From: Thermococcus sp. SY098
GTDB lineage: Archaea; Methanobacteriota_B; Thermococci; Thermococcales; Thermococcaceae
Direction: 5' to 3'
DNA: 64,000 bases
Assembly: GCF_035621495.1 (NCBI RefSeq)
Contig: NZ_CP141821.1
Coordinates: 1,764,760 to 1,828,759 of the forward strand
The notes under the pieces were generated by a model. The model had not been told where the DNA came from and searched no databases. It saw nothing but the letters and a program-made list of their open reading frames with translations. Both the position numbers and the translations under genes were made by a program. Shown here in pieces: positions 8,843 through 17,862 of the stretch; positions within the stretch are counted from its first letter, which is position 1, and each line of letters opens with the position of its first letter.

Positions 8843-8865
8843 GGGATTTTGGGATCATTTGGGAT
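8843..8865. repeat. Three short GGGAT direct repeats in a divergent promoter region
   Basis: GGGAT occurs at 8843, 8851 and 8861, the last two as TTTGGGAT one helical turn apart. They lie between the P-loop ATPase gene and asnA, upstream of the asnA TATA box (ATATAAAT near 8910). They could be binding sites of a regulator; nothing else is visible in this 238-nt gap except the small upstream frame. Confidence 0.3.
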
Positions 8866-8967
8866 GCCAATTCTAACCATTTTTCTTGTCAATTGTCCAA
8901 AAATTATCATATATAAATGCCAAAATTTGTTCAAATTCCAAAGTTTTTTGCATAAAAGACATAAACC

Positions 8968-8994
8968 ATGAATGCAGTGTCAAAAAATAGGTGA
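8968..8994 (+). other. Eight-codon upstream reading frame in the asnA leader
   Basis: ATG 8968 opens an 8-codon frame (MNAVSKNR) whose TGA lies inside the GGTGAT ribosome-binding site of asnA. The DNA around it (8961-8983) nearly repeats that around the true start (8994-9014), and both frames begin MNAV. Two of its codons are Asn. It may be a start-region duplication or a regulatory leader; there is no ribosome-binding site of its own. Confidence 0.4.
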
Positions 8995-8999
8995 TAAAC

Positions 9000-9914
9000 A
9001 TGAATGCTGTTCAATTAGTTAAAAGAGAGATTGCCCCAGCTATGGAAGTTCAGACCAAAGTCATTGAATATATGACAAGGTTTTTTGTTGGCAAAGGATT
9101 TAAGTGGCTGCTTCCAGTGATGCTCAGCTCGATAACTGATCCTCTCTGGCCAGATCCAGCGGCAAGTGAAGCCTTAAAGCCCCCAGAGATAGAGGCATAT
9201 GGTGGAAAGCTCAGATTAATGCATAGTATGATTTTGCACAAGCAATTGGCAGTTGCCATGGGAATAGACAAGTTGTTCATACTCTCTCCAAACATAAGGC
9301 TCGAAGGAAGGGAAGCTGACGATGGAAGGCACGCATATGAGTTCACTCAGCTCGACTTTGAAATAGCATATGCAACCATGGATGACGTCATGAGCTTAAT
9401 CGAAGAGGCAATCTCTGGGCTTTTCAAAGAGGCAAGAAAGTGGGAAATCCTTGAAGAACTGGGCAGAGAAGTTCCAAAGGCTAAGCCACCGTTTAAGCGG
9501 TTCACCTTGGAGGAAATCAAAGCTGAATTTGGTGATGAAGATAAAGCAAGTGAAGCAATGGATGAACCCTTCTGGATCACTGATATTGAGAGAGAATTCT
9601 ACGACAGGGAAGACCCAGAGAGGCCGGGACACTTCAGAAACTATGACTTGTACTTACCATGGGGTTACGGTGAGGTCTCAAGCGGCGGCGAGAGAGAGTG
9701 GGAGTACGATATAATCGTCAGGAAGATGAAGAAAGCTGGGATAAGCCTTGAGGCATTCAAACCATACTTAGAGGTTGCCAAAGCAGGATTGCTCAAGCCT
9801 ACAGCAGGGGCTGGCATAGGCATGGAGAGATTAGTGAGGTTCATCGTCGGAGCAAAGCACATAGCTGAGGTTCAGCCATTCCCGAGAATTCCGGGAATTC
9901 CGGCGATTATTTAA
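9000..9914 (+). CDS. asnA: Archaeal asparagine synthetase (AspRS-like AsnA)
   Basis: A 304-residue protein made only of a class II aminoacyl-tRNA synthetase catalytic core of the AspRS/AsnRS kind, with no anticodon-binding domain. The homologue in Pyrococcus abyssi is an ammonia- and ATP-dependent asparagine synthetase. Motif 2-like LFILSPNIRLE near 98, the FTQLDFE block near 117 and motif 3 GAGIGMERLVRFIVG near 265 are present. ATG 9000 follows GGTGATAAAC. The long leader carries a small frame echoing the gene's own start. The stop overlaps that of the convergent nitroreductase. Confidence 0.9.
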   Translation: MNAVQLVKREIAPAMEVQTKVIEYMTRFFVGKGFKWLLPVMLSSITDPLWPDPAASEALKPPEIEAYGGKLRLMHSMILHKQLAVAMGIDKLFILSPNIRLEGREADDGRHAYEFTQLDFEIAYATMDDVMSLIEEAISGLFKEARKWEILEELGREVPKAKPPFKRFTLEEIKAEFGDEDKASEAMDEPFWITDIEREFYDREDPERPGHFRNYDLYLPWGYGEVSSGGEREWEYDIIVRKMKKAGISLEAFKPYLEVAKAGLLKPTAGAGIGMERLVRFIVGAKHIAEVQPFPRIPGIPAII

Positions 9915-10444
9915 AAGTGGTTTCCAACTCTATTTAAATGCACCCTCTCCCACATTATTTCTTCTTTTCTGTGCTCTGGCTTTTCTTCAGCTGGATATCC
10001 AATACCGATTATGCAGAGGATCCTTATATGCTTAGGGATTCCCAAGAGTTCCCTGACGTAATCCTCGGCTGTCTTCTTATCATCGTGCATCCTTTCGTGT
10101 ATATGGCCCCAGCAGGCGCCTAAACCTAAGGCAGTTGCTGCCAGCTGAATGTGCTCAGCAGCTATTGAGCAGTCGTAAACCCATGCATTGCTTATCCTCT
10201 CATCCCCACAGACAACTATCGCTAAAGGTGCTGTTTCAAGGAACTCTACAGCGGATCTTGTTTTGGCGAGCTTTTTTATCAGCTCTCTATCTTTAACAAC
10301 CACAAAGTGCCAGGGTCTCCTGTTTCTTGAGCTTGGAGAATAAAAGGCAGCTTCGAGGATTTTCTCAATTAGTTCATCCGGAACTTCTTTATTTTGAAAT
10401 TTCCTGATGCTTCTTCTTTTCCTTATAACTTCAAAGAACTCCAT
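9911..10444 (-). CDS. Nitroreductase family FMN oxidoreductase
   Basis: A 177-residue flavoprotein. RKRRSIRKF near the start and SPSSRNRRPWHFVVV near 36 bind FMN phosphate, and ALGLGACWGHIHER near 113 is the family's central helix-turn. Such enzymes reduce nitro compounds, quinones or flavins with NAD(P)H; the physiological substrate is unknown. ATG 10444 follows GGTGAGCG. It lies just downstream of nfnB on the same strand, 40 nt away, so it may be co-transcribed with that redox unit. Confidence 0.88.
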   Translation of the reverse strand: MEFFEVIRKRRSIRKFQNKEVPDELIEKILEAAFYSPSSRNRRPWHFVVVKDRELIKKLAKTRSAVEFLETAPLAIVVCGDERISNAWVYDCSIAAEHIQLAATALGLGACWGHIHERMHDDKKTAEDYVRELLGIPKHIRILCIIGIGYPAEEKPEHRKEEIMWERVHLNRVGNHF

Positions 10445-10484
10445 ATCGCTCACCAAAATTATTAGAAAAGAGAGAAATTTAAAA

Positions 10485-11897
<1,413 letters not shown>

Positions 11898-12734
11898 TTA
11901 AACCATCCCCCTCTCGTGCTTCCACTTCTCAAAAGAAATCTTCTCCAAATCCTTGTAATAGTCCAGACGCTTCATCAGTTCATCCCAGTTCACTTGATGT
12001 GCATCGAACTCAGGTCCATCAACGCAGGCAAACTTTATTTCTCCCCCAACTGTTACTCTACAAGCGCCACACATACCAGTTCCGTCAACCATGATTGGAT
12101 TCAAGCTGGCAACTGTCTTTATGCCGTATGGCTTCGTGAGCTCTGCAACGAACTTCATCATTATCGTTGGTCCAACCGCATGGACGAGATCAATTTTTCT
12201 CCCCTCATCTATGAGCTTTTGAAGTGCATGAGTAGTAAATCCTTTCATCCCATAGCTTCCATCGTTTGTGGTCACTATGACCTCGTCACTAACTTGTTTC
12301 AGCTTATCTTCCCAGAACACAAGCTCCTTTGTTCTGAACCCGAGAATTGAGATGACATAATTGCCAGCCTCTTTCATGGCTTTTGCGACTGGGTAAATCT
12401 CTGCAACGCCAACTCCGCCACCTATCATTACAACCGTTCCAAACTTGTCGATGTGACTTGGCTTCCCTAAAGGACCAAGGAAGTCGAGGATGAAGTCCCC
12501 AACGTTGTATGTTCCAAGTTCGTGCGTTGTTTTTCCGACTTCCTGTGCAACTATTGTTACAGTACCCTTCTCTGGATTGGTATCGGCTATCGTTAGGGGT
12601 ATCCTTTCTCCCCTTTCGTGGAGCCTTAGTATAACAAACTGACCTGGTTTGGCTTTTTTTGCAATCCTCTCGGCTTTGATTTCGAAGAGATTAATCCCTG
12701 GAGCTAATCTTTCTTTATGCAGAATTTCAAACAT
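11898..12734 (-). CDS. nfnA: NADPH-dependent oxidoreductase small subunit (NfnA / sulfide dehydrogenase beta)
   Basis: A 278-residue ferredoxin-NADP reductase-like subunit. ERIPLTIAD near 52 is the FAD-binding turn, GGGVGVAEIYPVAKAM near 110 binds NAD(H), and MCGACRV plus FACVDGPEF near 220-245 supply the cysteines of a [2Fe-2S] cluster. It is the first gene of the nfn pair. GGTGGGG precedes the ATG. Its TATA box on the minus strand is at 12771-12777, with a SurR-like site directly upstream, so it is probably controlled with the divergent hydrogenase. Confidence 0.92.
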   Translation of the reverse strand: MFEILHKERLAPGINLFEIKAERIAKKAKPGQFVILRLHERGERIPLTIADTNPEKGTVTIVAQEVGKTTHELGTYNVGDFILDFLGPLGKPSHIDKFGTVVMIGGGVGVAEIYPVAKAMKEAGNYVISILGFRTKELVFWEDKLKQVSDEVIVTTNDGSYGMKGFTTHALQKLIDEGRKIDLVHAVGPTIMMKFVAELTKPYGIKTVASLNPIMVDGTGMCGACRVTVGGEIKFACVDGPEFDAHQVNWDELMKRLDYYKDLEKISFEKWKHERGMV

Positions 12735-12792
12735 TTAAGCCCCACCATTTTTTAATATCTGTTTTGCGAATATAAAATTCTTTTCACTATTA

Positions 12793-12809
12793 GTTGATAA
12801 CTAACCGTT
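12793..12809. promoter_or_regulatory. SurR-type binding site between nfn and the hydrogenase operon
   Basis: GTTGATAACTAACCGTT matches GTTn3AACn5GTT, the consensus of the sulfur-response regulator SurR of Pyrococcus furiosus, at every fixed position. It lies 2 bp from the BRE (12811) of the hydrogenase promoter (TATA-like CTTAAATC 12819-12826) and about 6 bp from the BRE of the nfn promoter on the other strand. This upstream placement is that of an activator site. Confidence 0.75.
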
Positions 12810-12875
12810 GCAAAAATCCTTAAATCATGTATTTGACAAATATAAACAAGAGAAGCAATCTTTCGGGTGATGATC

Positions 12876-13880
12876 TTGAGATATGTAAAGCTTCCCTCTG
12901 AGAATTTTGAGGAATTTTTCAATTCTCTCAAAAACTGGGGAACCGTTTATGCTCCAGTGAAACAAGGGAACATTTACTCTTTTAAACAAGTTAATACTTT
13001 AGAGGAAGTTTCATTGAATTACACTCGAACCATGCTTCCCCCAAAGAAGTTCTTTGTAAAGCCACGGGAGATACTTTTAAAGTTGAAAAATGGAAAATGG
13101 GAGGAAAACAGAAAAGCTGAAAAAATAGTTCTCTTTGGAGTCCACTCATGTGATATCCATGGACTTCAAATTCTTGACAGGGTATATCTTGAGGAACCCG
13201 CGGATCCCTACTACAAAGAAAGGCGGGAAAACACCATTATCATAGGGATAAGCTGCATGCCAGATGAGTACTGTTTCTGCAAGAGCTTGGGAACGCACTT
13301 TGCAATGCATGGGTTTGATCTCTTCCTGCATGAGCTTCCAGATGGCTGGCTTGTGAGAGTGGGAAGTGTAAAAGGTCATGAAATTGCATGGGCAAATGAA
13401 AGCCTTTTTGAGGAAGTTACGGAAGAGGACTTGAAGCACTTCAAAGAATTTGAAGAAAAGCGTTCTGCATCATTTAAAAAGCATCTGAACAAGGAAGGGC
13501 TTGCGGACTTGCTTGATCTTGCATTTAACAGCCCTGTTTGGAAGAAATACGAGCGTATTTGTCTCGGCTGTGGAAACTGCAACATGGTGTGTCCAACATG
13601 CAGATGTTATGAGGTCTGTGATTACTGGGTCAACGCATATGAGGCAGTGAGAGTCAGGAGATATGATTCATGCTTCATGGAAAGCCATGGACTTGTGGCA
13701 GGTGGTCACAACTTTAGACCAACGCGTTTGGATCGTTTCAGACATCGATACTACTGTAAAAGCTATTTCGATCCATCTGCGGGCTTCAACTGTGTCGGAT
13801 GCGGCAGGTGTGATGAATTCTGTCCAGCTAAGATAGAACATGTTAAGGTTCTTGACGAGGTTAGGGAGGCGTTGAAATGA
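12876..13880 (+). CDS. shyB: Cytosolic NiFe-hydrogenase (sulfhydrogenase II) beta subunit, iron-sulfur
   Basis: This subunit of about 334 residues passes electrons between the hydrogenase module and the flavin subunit. It carries CLGCGNCNMVCPTCRCYEVC near 228 and CVGCGRCDEFCPA near 311, two ferredoxin-type cluster sets. HSCDIHGL and ISCMPDEYCFC in the N-terminal half match sulfhydrogenase beta subunits. TTG 12876 is taken as start: GGGTGAT lies just upstream and the product begins MRYVKLP like its homologues. GTG 12867 and ATG 12870 are alternatives. First gene of the four-gene operon; its 3' end overlaps the next gene in ATGA. Confidence 0.9.
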   Translation: MRYVKLPSENFEEFFNSLKNWGTVYAPVKQGNIYSFKQVNTLEEVSLNYTRTMLPPKKFFVKPREILLKLKNGKWEENRKAEKIVLFGVHSCDIHGLQILDRVYLEEPADPYYKERRENTIIIGISCMPDEYCFCKSLGTHFAMHGFDLFLHELPDGWLVRVGSVKGHEIAWANESLFEEVTEEDLKHFKEFEEKRSASFKKHLNKEGLADLLDLAFNSPVWKKYERICLGCGNCNMVCPTCRCYEVCDYWVNAYEAVRVRRYDSCFMESHGLVAGGHNFRPTRLDRFRHRYYCKSYFDPSAGFNCVGCGRCDEFCPAKIEHVKVLDEVREALK

Positions 13881-14746
13881 ACCCCTTTCAAACCTATGAT
13901 GCGAGGATTTTGGAGGTAAAGGAACTTACTCCGAGGGAAAAGCTTTTCACTCTTAGATTTGTGGATCCAGAAATTAACAGGGAATTCACATACAAGCCGG
14001 GTCAGTTTGTTATAGTTGACATCCGAGGTTTTGGTGAATTCCCAATAAGTCTCTGTTCTTCCCCAACGAGGACAGGATACTTCCAGCTGTGTATAAGAAG
14101 GGTAGGAAGGATGACAAAATATATTCACAAACTTAAAGAGGGAGATATTGTGGGCATTCGGGGCCCTTATGGTAATGGCTTCCCCATGGAGGAGATGGAA
14201 GGTTCCAATCTGCTCTTGGTTGCTGGAGGTCTTGGGATGGCTCCATTGAGAAGTGTTTTGTGGTATGCCATCGACAGCGGAAAGTACGAGCAGATATACC
14301 TGTTTTATGGAACCAAAAGCTATGAAGATATCCTCTTTAGAGATGAAATAATTCATCTCCTTAAACATGGAGAAGCTATGAACTGCAGGGTAAAGCTTGC
14401 CTATGAGGTTGAGAGCCCTTCCTGCATATACCTCGAGAAGGGCTTTGCCCCCAAGGTCTGCAAAGGGGTCGTGACAGATTTGTTCAGAGGAGAGGAGTTT
14501 GATGTGGACAATACCTATGCCTTAATATGCGGACCTCCAGTGATGTATAAATTCGTGATAAGGGAGCTCTTGGACAGAAAGCTTACCCCTGGCAGGATTT
14601 ACATGACGCTTGAGAGAAGAATGAGATGCGGGATAGGCAAGTGCGGTCATTGCATTGTAGGAACCAGCACGTCAATAAAATACATCTGCAAAGATGGGCC
14701 CGTCTTTACCTACTGGGAAGCTCTTTCTACAAGGGGGTTGATTTAA
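13877..14746 (+). CDS. shyC: Sulfhydrogenase II gamma subunit, FAD/NAD(P)H
   Basis: A 289-residue ferredoxin-reductase-like subunit where NAD(P)H meets the enzyme. PISLCSSPTR near 56 is the FAD-binding turn, VAGGLGMAPLRSVLWYA near 115 binds the nucleotide, and MRCGIGKCGHC with YICKDGPVF near 252-277 binds a [2Fe-2S] cluster. It is coupled to shyB by an ATGA overlap and its stop abuts the start of shyD. It resembles NfnA in fold, so the two divergent operons use related flavin modules. Confidence 0.92.
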   Translation: MNPFQTYDARILEVKELTPREKLFTLRFVDPEINREFTYKPGQFVIVDIRGFGEFPISLCSSPTRTGYFQLCIRRVGRMTKYIHKLKEGDIVGIRGPYGNGFPMEEMEGSNLLLVAGGLGMAPLRSVLWYAIDSGKYEQIYLFYGTKSYEDILFRDEIIHLLKHGEAMNCRVKLAYEVESPSCIYLEKGFAPKVCKGVVTDLFRGEEFDVDNTYALICGPPVMYKFVIRELLDRKLTPGRIYMTLERRMRCGIGKCGHCIVGTSTSIKYICKDGPVFTYWEALSTRGLI

Positions 14747-15484
14747 ATGCTGAAGCTGGGAGTTTTTGAGCTTACCGATTGTGGAGGCTGTGCACTAAAC
14801 ATCCTGTTTCTATACGAGAAGCTGTTTGATCTGCTGGAGTTTTATGAGATTAAGGAGTTCCACATGGCATCAAGCTTTAAGGAGCATGATCACCTTGACG
14901 TTGCGATTGTCACGGGAACGGTATCATGCCAGAGGGATCTGGAGGTTTTAAGACATGCTCGCAATTATTCCAATTACTTGATCGCATTGGGAACTTGTGC
15001 AACTCATGGCTCTGTTCAGGGGGCTGTTGAAGGAAAGATCAGGGATAAGCTTGAAAAGGTGTATGGGACAAGGGCGAACACCATGAAAGCTCTTGATCCA
15101 AAGCCGGTAGTGGAATACGTAGCCGTCGACTTTGCTCTCCCCGGATGCCCTTATGATAAGATGGAGATTTATCAACTTCTCATTGATCTTGCAAAGGGTG
15201 TGGAGCCAATAAAGAAAGACTATCCAGTGTGCATTGAATGCAAGCTCAATGAATACGAATGTGTTCTGGTGAAAAAGGGACTTCCATGCTTAGGTCCAAT
15301 CACGGTGGGTGGATGCAATGCTATATGTGTTAAATCGAAACTCGGATGCATAGGGTGCAGGGGACCTTTGCCAAAGGAGGCAAACCCTGCAGGGGAGTTT
15401 GAGATACTAAGGAATCTTGGCTATGATGAGGAGTATCTGCGCAGGAAGTTCAAGACATTTGCAAGGGGTGAGCTGAGATGGTGA
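14747..15484 (+). CDS. shyD: Sulfhydrogenase II delta subunit (NiFe-hydrogenase small subunit)
   Basis: A 245-residue NiFe-hydrogenase small subunit. TDCGGCALN near 11, LGTCATHGSVQG near 82 and LPGCPYDKMEIYQ near 132 hold the proximal cluster ligands. The C-terminal half has further cysteines (CIECKLNEYEC, GGCNAICVKSKLGCIGC) for medial and distal clusters. No twin-arginine signal is present, which fits a cytosolic enzyme. It begins directly after the shyC stop and overlaps shyA by 7 nt. Confidence 0.93.
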   Translation: MLKLGVFELTDCGGCALNILFLYEKLFDLLEFYEIKEFHMASSFKEHDHLDVAIVTGTVSCQRDLEVLRHARNYSNYLIALGTCATHGSVQGAVEGKIRDKLEKVYGTRANTMKALDPKPVVEYVAVDFALPGCPYDKMEIYQLLIDLAKGVEPIKKDYPVCIECKLNEYECVLVKKGLPCLGPITVGGCNAICVKSKLGCIGCRGPLPKEANPAGEFEILRNLGYDEEYLRRKFKTFARGELRW

Positions 15485-16728
15485 TCCTTGAACTTGGGGA
15501 ATTCACAAGGGTTGAGGGAAACGGAAAGGCGGAAGTTATCATTGAAAACGGGGAAGTCAAAGAAGCGAGAGTGAAAATAGTTGAGGGTCCAAGATTCTTT
15601 GAATTGCTGACACTCGGCAGGTATTATTGGGATGTGCCAGATTTAGAGGCGAGAATTTGTGCAATCTGCTATCTGGCGCATTCGTTTGCCTCGGTGCTTG
15701 GGATAGAGAATGCCTTTGGAGTTAAAGTTCCGGAGGAGATTCAGCTTTTGAGGGAGCTTGGTTTGATTGGAGAAATCCTTGAGAGCCACAGCCTTCATCT
15801 CTATCTTCTGGTCGCCCCCGATTTGTTCGGCTATCCAGATGCTATCCGAATGGCAAGCAAACATGGAGAAATAGTAAGAGAGGGACTCGCACTCAAGGCA
15901 TTTGGTAACTATATCAGGGAAGTAATAGGGGGAAGAGAAATTCATGGGATAAACGTTAAGCCCGGGGGATTTGGGAGGTATCCTACAGAGGATGAGCTTG
16001 AAAAAATTGATAAAAGCTGTGATGCACTTTTAAGGTTTGCAAAAAGGGCAGTTAACATCTTTGCAACTCAAGAAGTTTTTGGAGCCGTTCCTGAATACCA
16101 TATTGCTACGGATGGTTACCTCTACGGAGAAAAGCTGATTGCATCTGATGGAGAAAGGTTCGATTATTTCGAGCATATCGAAGAAAAATCTCTGCCCTAC
16201 AGCTTTGCAAAGCAGAGCCATTATAAGGAAAGTGTCTTCATGACTGGAGCCCTCTCAAGGTTAATGGTCAAATCTGACAGGCTAACACCGATTGCAAAAG
16301 AGCTGTTTGAACAGCATAGGGAAAAGTTATCTCGGGGGAATGTTAGCCTAAACAACTTAGCACAGGCAATTGAGCTTGTGTATTCACTTGAGAGGGCTAA
16401 AGAAATAGTGGGGAAACTCTTAGATCATGGGGTCAAAGGGGAAAATGTTCCAATAGAGCCTAAAGAGGGAGAGGGGATAGGATACGTTGAGGCTCCCAGA
16501 GGTGTCCTTATACATCACTACAGGATTGACGAAAATGGAAACATCACTTATTCGAATATAATAACCCCCACTGCATTAAACCATGCACTGATGGAGCTGA
16601 GCCTTTATGAGGAGGCAAGAAAGCACTATGGGGCTGTAGATGAAAACTTTCTGAAGCACAAGCTTGAGGAAACTGTTAGGGCATTTGACCCATGCATCTC
16701 TTGTTCGGTGCATCTTGTTAGGCTTTAG
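15478..16728 (+). CDS. shyA: Sulfhydrogenase II alpha subunit (NiFe-hydrogenase large subunit)
   Basis: The 416-residue catalytic subunit. The four Ni ligands are in RICAIC near residue 60 and DPCISC near the C-terminus, followed by SVHLVRL, a short tail of the kind removed by a maturation protease. IEGPRF-like VEGPRFFE near 35 and the opening LGEFTRVEGNGKAEV match SHII rather than SHI, which has a different N-terminus and RICSFC. The enzyme takes up or evolves H2 with NAD(P)H and can reduce sulfur or polysulfide. No maturation genes lie nearby. Confidence 0.94.
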   Translation: MVILELGEFTRVEGNGKAEVIIENGEVKEARVKIVEGPRFFELLTLGRYYWDVPDLEARICAICYLAHSFASVLGIENAFGVKVPEEIQLLRELGLIGEILESHSLHLYLLVAPDLFGYPDAIRMASKHGEIVREGLALKAFGNYIREVIGGREIHGINVKPGGFGRYPTEDELEKIDKSCDALLRFAKRAVNIFATQEVFGAVPEYHIATDGYLYGEKLIASDGERFDYFEHIEEKSLPYSFAKQSHYKESVFMTGALSRLMVKSDRLTPIAKELFEQHREKLSRGNVSLNNLAQAIELVYSLERAKEIVGKLLDHGVKGENVPIEPKEGEGIGYVEAPRGVLIHHYRIDENGNITYSNIITPTALNHALMELSLYEEARKHYGAVDENFLKHKLEETVRAFDPCISCSVHLVRL

Positions 16729-16764
16729 CCTTCTATTCAAAATTTCTCTATCTATTTTTGTCAA

Positions 16765-16798
16765 ATCAAAATCATTATAAAATTTAAGAGATTTTGAT
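16765..16798. promoter_or_regulatory. Inverted repeat flanking the TATA box of the second DUF257 gene
   Basis: ATCAAAATC (16765-16773) and GATTTTGAT (16790-16798) are perfect 9-bp inverted copies separated by 16 bp that hold ATTATAAAAT, the likely TATA box. A dimer bound to both arms would cover the promoter. It might instead form the end of the hydrogenase transcript, but no long T-tract follows. Confidence 0.4.
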
Positions 16799-16815
16799 AT
16801 AATTGGGGACACATT

Positions 16816-17493
16816 ATGAGAAGAGCATTTGAGGCTGTAACCCGAATTATGGACTCCCTGAAAATGGGGGAGACCGTACTGTTAATATATGATGAATCAC
16901 TAATTCCCGAATTTTCATTTTTGTTTTTTGTTGAGTATGCATCTCAGAAGGGTGTTCCAGTTATTGTAGATGATATTCTCGACTCACTTTATGTTATTAA
17001 ACAGCACTTGGAGTTCATTGGGATAGACACTACGTTTTTTGAAAACATCACCGTTATCAAAGTTGGAGGTAAAAACAGGGTTGGACATGTTCGCCAGCAC
17101 ATACCATTGGAAGGTGCTTATAGGGAGAAGTACCGCCTGGCAGCTAAAGAAGTTTACAAGGAGAATAATAATGCCATAAATATCGTACTTGGAATTGAAA
17201 ATCTTTTTTACTTATCAACAAAACCCAGTGATATCACTGAGGTAATCTCCGAATTGATATCTTTTTTAGGCGAAAAAAGTCGCATAGCGGTATATATAAT
17301 TAACAAAAATATCACGGAAAAAGCACCAGTGAATCCTCTTCCTTTCTTTGAGAGGATTGCAAGTACTGTTATATATACAGAATCTCATCCAAGAAAAGCA
17401 GTATTAAGGATTGGAAAATGCTCATCTCTTGACCTGGTTGGAAAGTCCCTCATAATAGAACTTGATGATCTACTCCAGTACTGGGGACGGTAG
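16816..17493 (+). CDS. DUF257 family protein (second copy)
   Basis: A 225-residue paralogue of the protein at 552-1199, with the same order of motifs: DSLKMGETVLL, VDDILDSLYVIKQHLEFIG, VIKVGGKNRVGH, VLGIENLF and NPLPFFERI. Function is unknown. The predicted start of transcription lies near 16805, agreeing with ATG 16816. A small EF-Tu-domain-like gene follows after 2 nt, so the two form an operon. Its promoter carries an inverted repeat around the TATA box. Confidence 0.82.
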   Translation: MRRAFEAVTRIMDSLKMGETVLLIYDESLIPEFSFLFFVEYASQKGVPVIVDDILDSLYVIKQHLEFIGIDTTFFENITVIKVGGKNRVGHVRQHIPLEGAYREKYRLAAKEVYKENNNAINIVLGIENLFYLSTKPSDITEVISELISFLGEKSRIAVYIINKNITEKAPVNPLPFFERIASTVIYTESHPRKAVLRIGKCSSLDLVGKSLIIELDDLLQYWGR

Positions 17494-17495
17494 AA

Positions 17496-17816
17496 ATGGG
17501 CATTTTTAGAAGGATCTTTAAAAAACCCAAAAGAGAACTCAATAAAATTGAAATAGTTTCAAGAAAGCCAGTTGGAAGGTTTAGAGTCCTTCAGGTTTTT
17601 GATATTTTTGGGAAGCAGGTGCTTGCTGGCGAGGTAATTGATGGGATTATATATCCAGGATATAAGCTTAAAGGAAGAGACGTTGGGATAGTGAGGAATA
17701 TCGAGAAAAACCGCAAAAAGGTTGATTTTGCAGTTTCTGGCGACGTTGTTGCTTTAATGCTCGAGAACAAAATGGATGTTAATGACGGAGAACTTCTTGA
17801 AGTTTACCAATCATGA
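17496..17816 (+). CDS. Small protein with EF-Tu domain-2-like barrel (Pbp11-like)
   Basis: This 106-residue protein has a basic N-terminus (RRIFKKPKREL) followed by a beta-rich region in which FRVLQVFDIFGKQVLAGEVIDG, YPGYKLKGRDVGIVRNIEKN and VDFAVSGDVVALMLEN resemble domain 2 of translational GTPases. Thermococcales proteins of this type are annotated as tRNA-binding Pbp11. There is no GTPase domain. It may bind RNA, but the evidence is only fold resemblance. It sits 2 nt behind the DUF257 gene and is presumably co-transcribed. Confidence 0.65.
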   Translation: MGIFRRIFKKPKRELNKIEIVSRKPVGRFRVLQVFDIFGKQVLAGEVIDGIIYPGYKLKGRDVGIVRNIEKNRKKVDFAVSGDVVALMLENKMDVNDGELLEVYQS

Positions 17817-17862
17817 CTTAAGGCTTAAAAGTCCATAAGCTTAGCTCTTTTTGGTGACAAAA

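Noticed and set aside
13763-14368. 201-codon minus-strand frame opposite the hydrogenase genes
   Set aside because: It lies opposite shyB and shyC, whose coding is certain, and shows no motif or ribosome-binding site.
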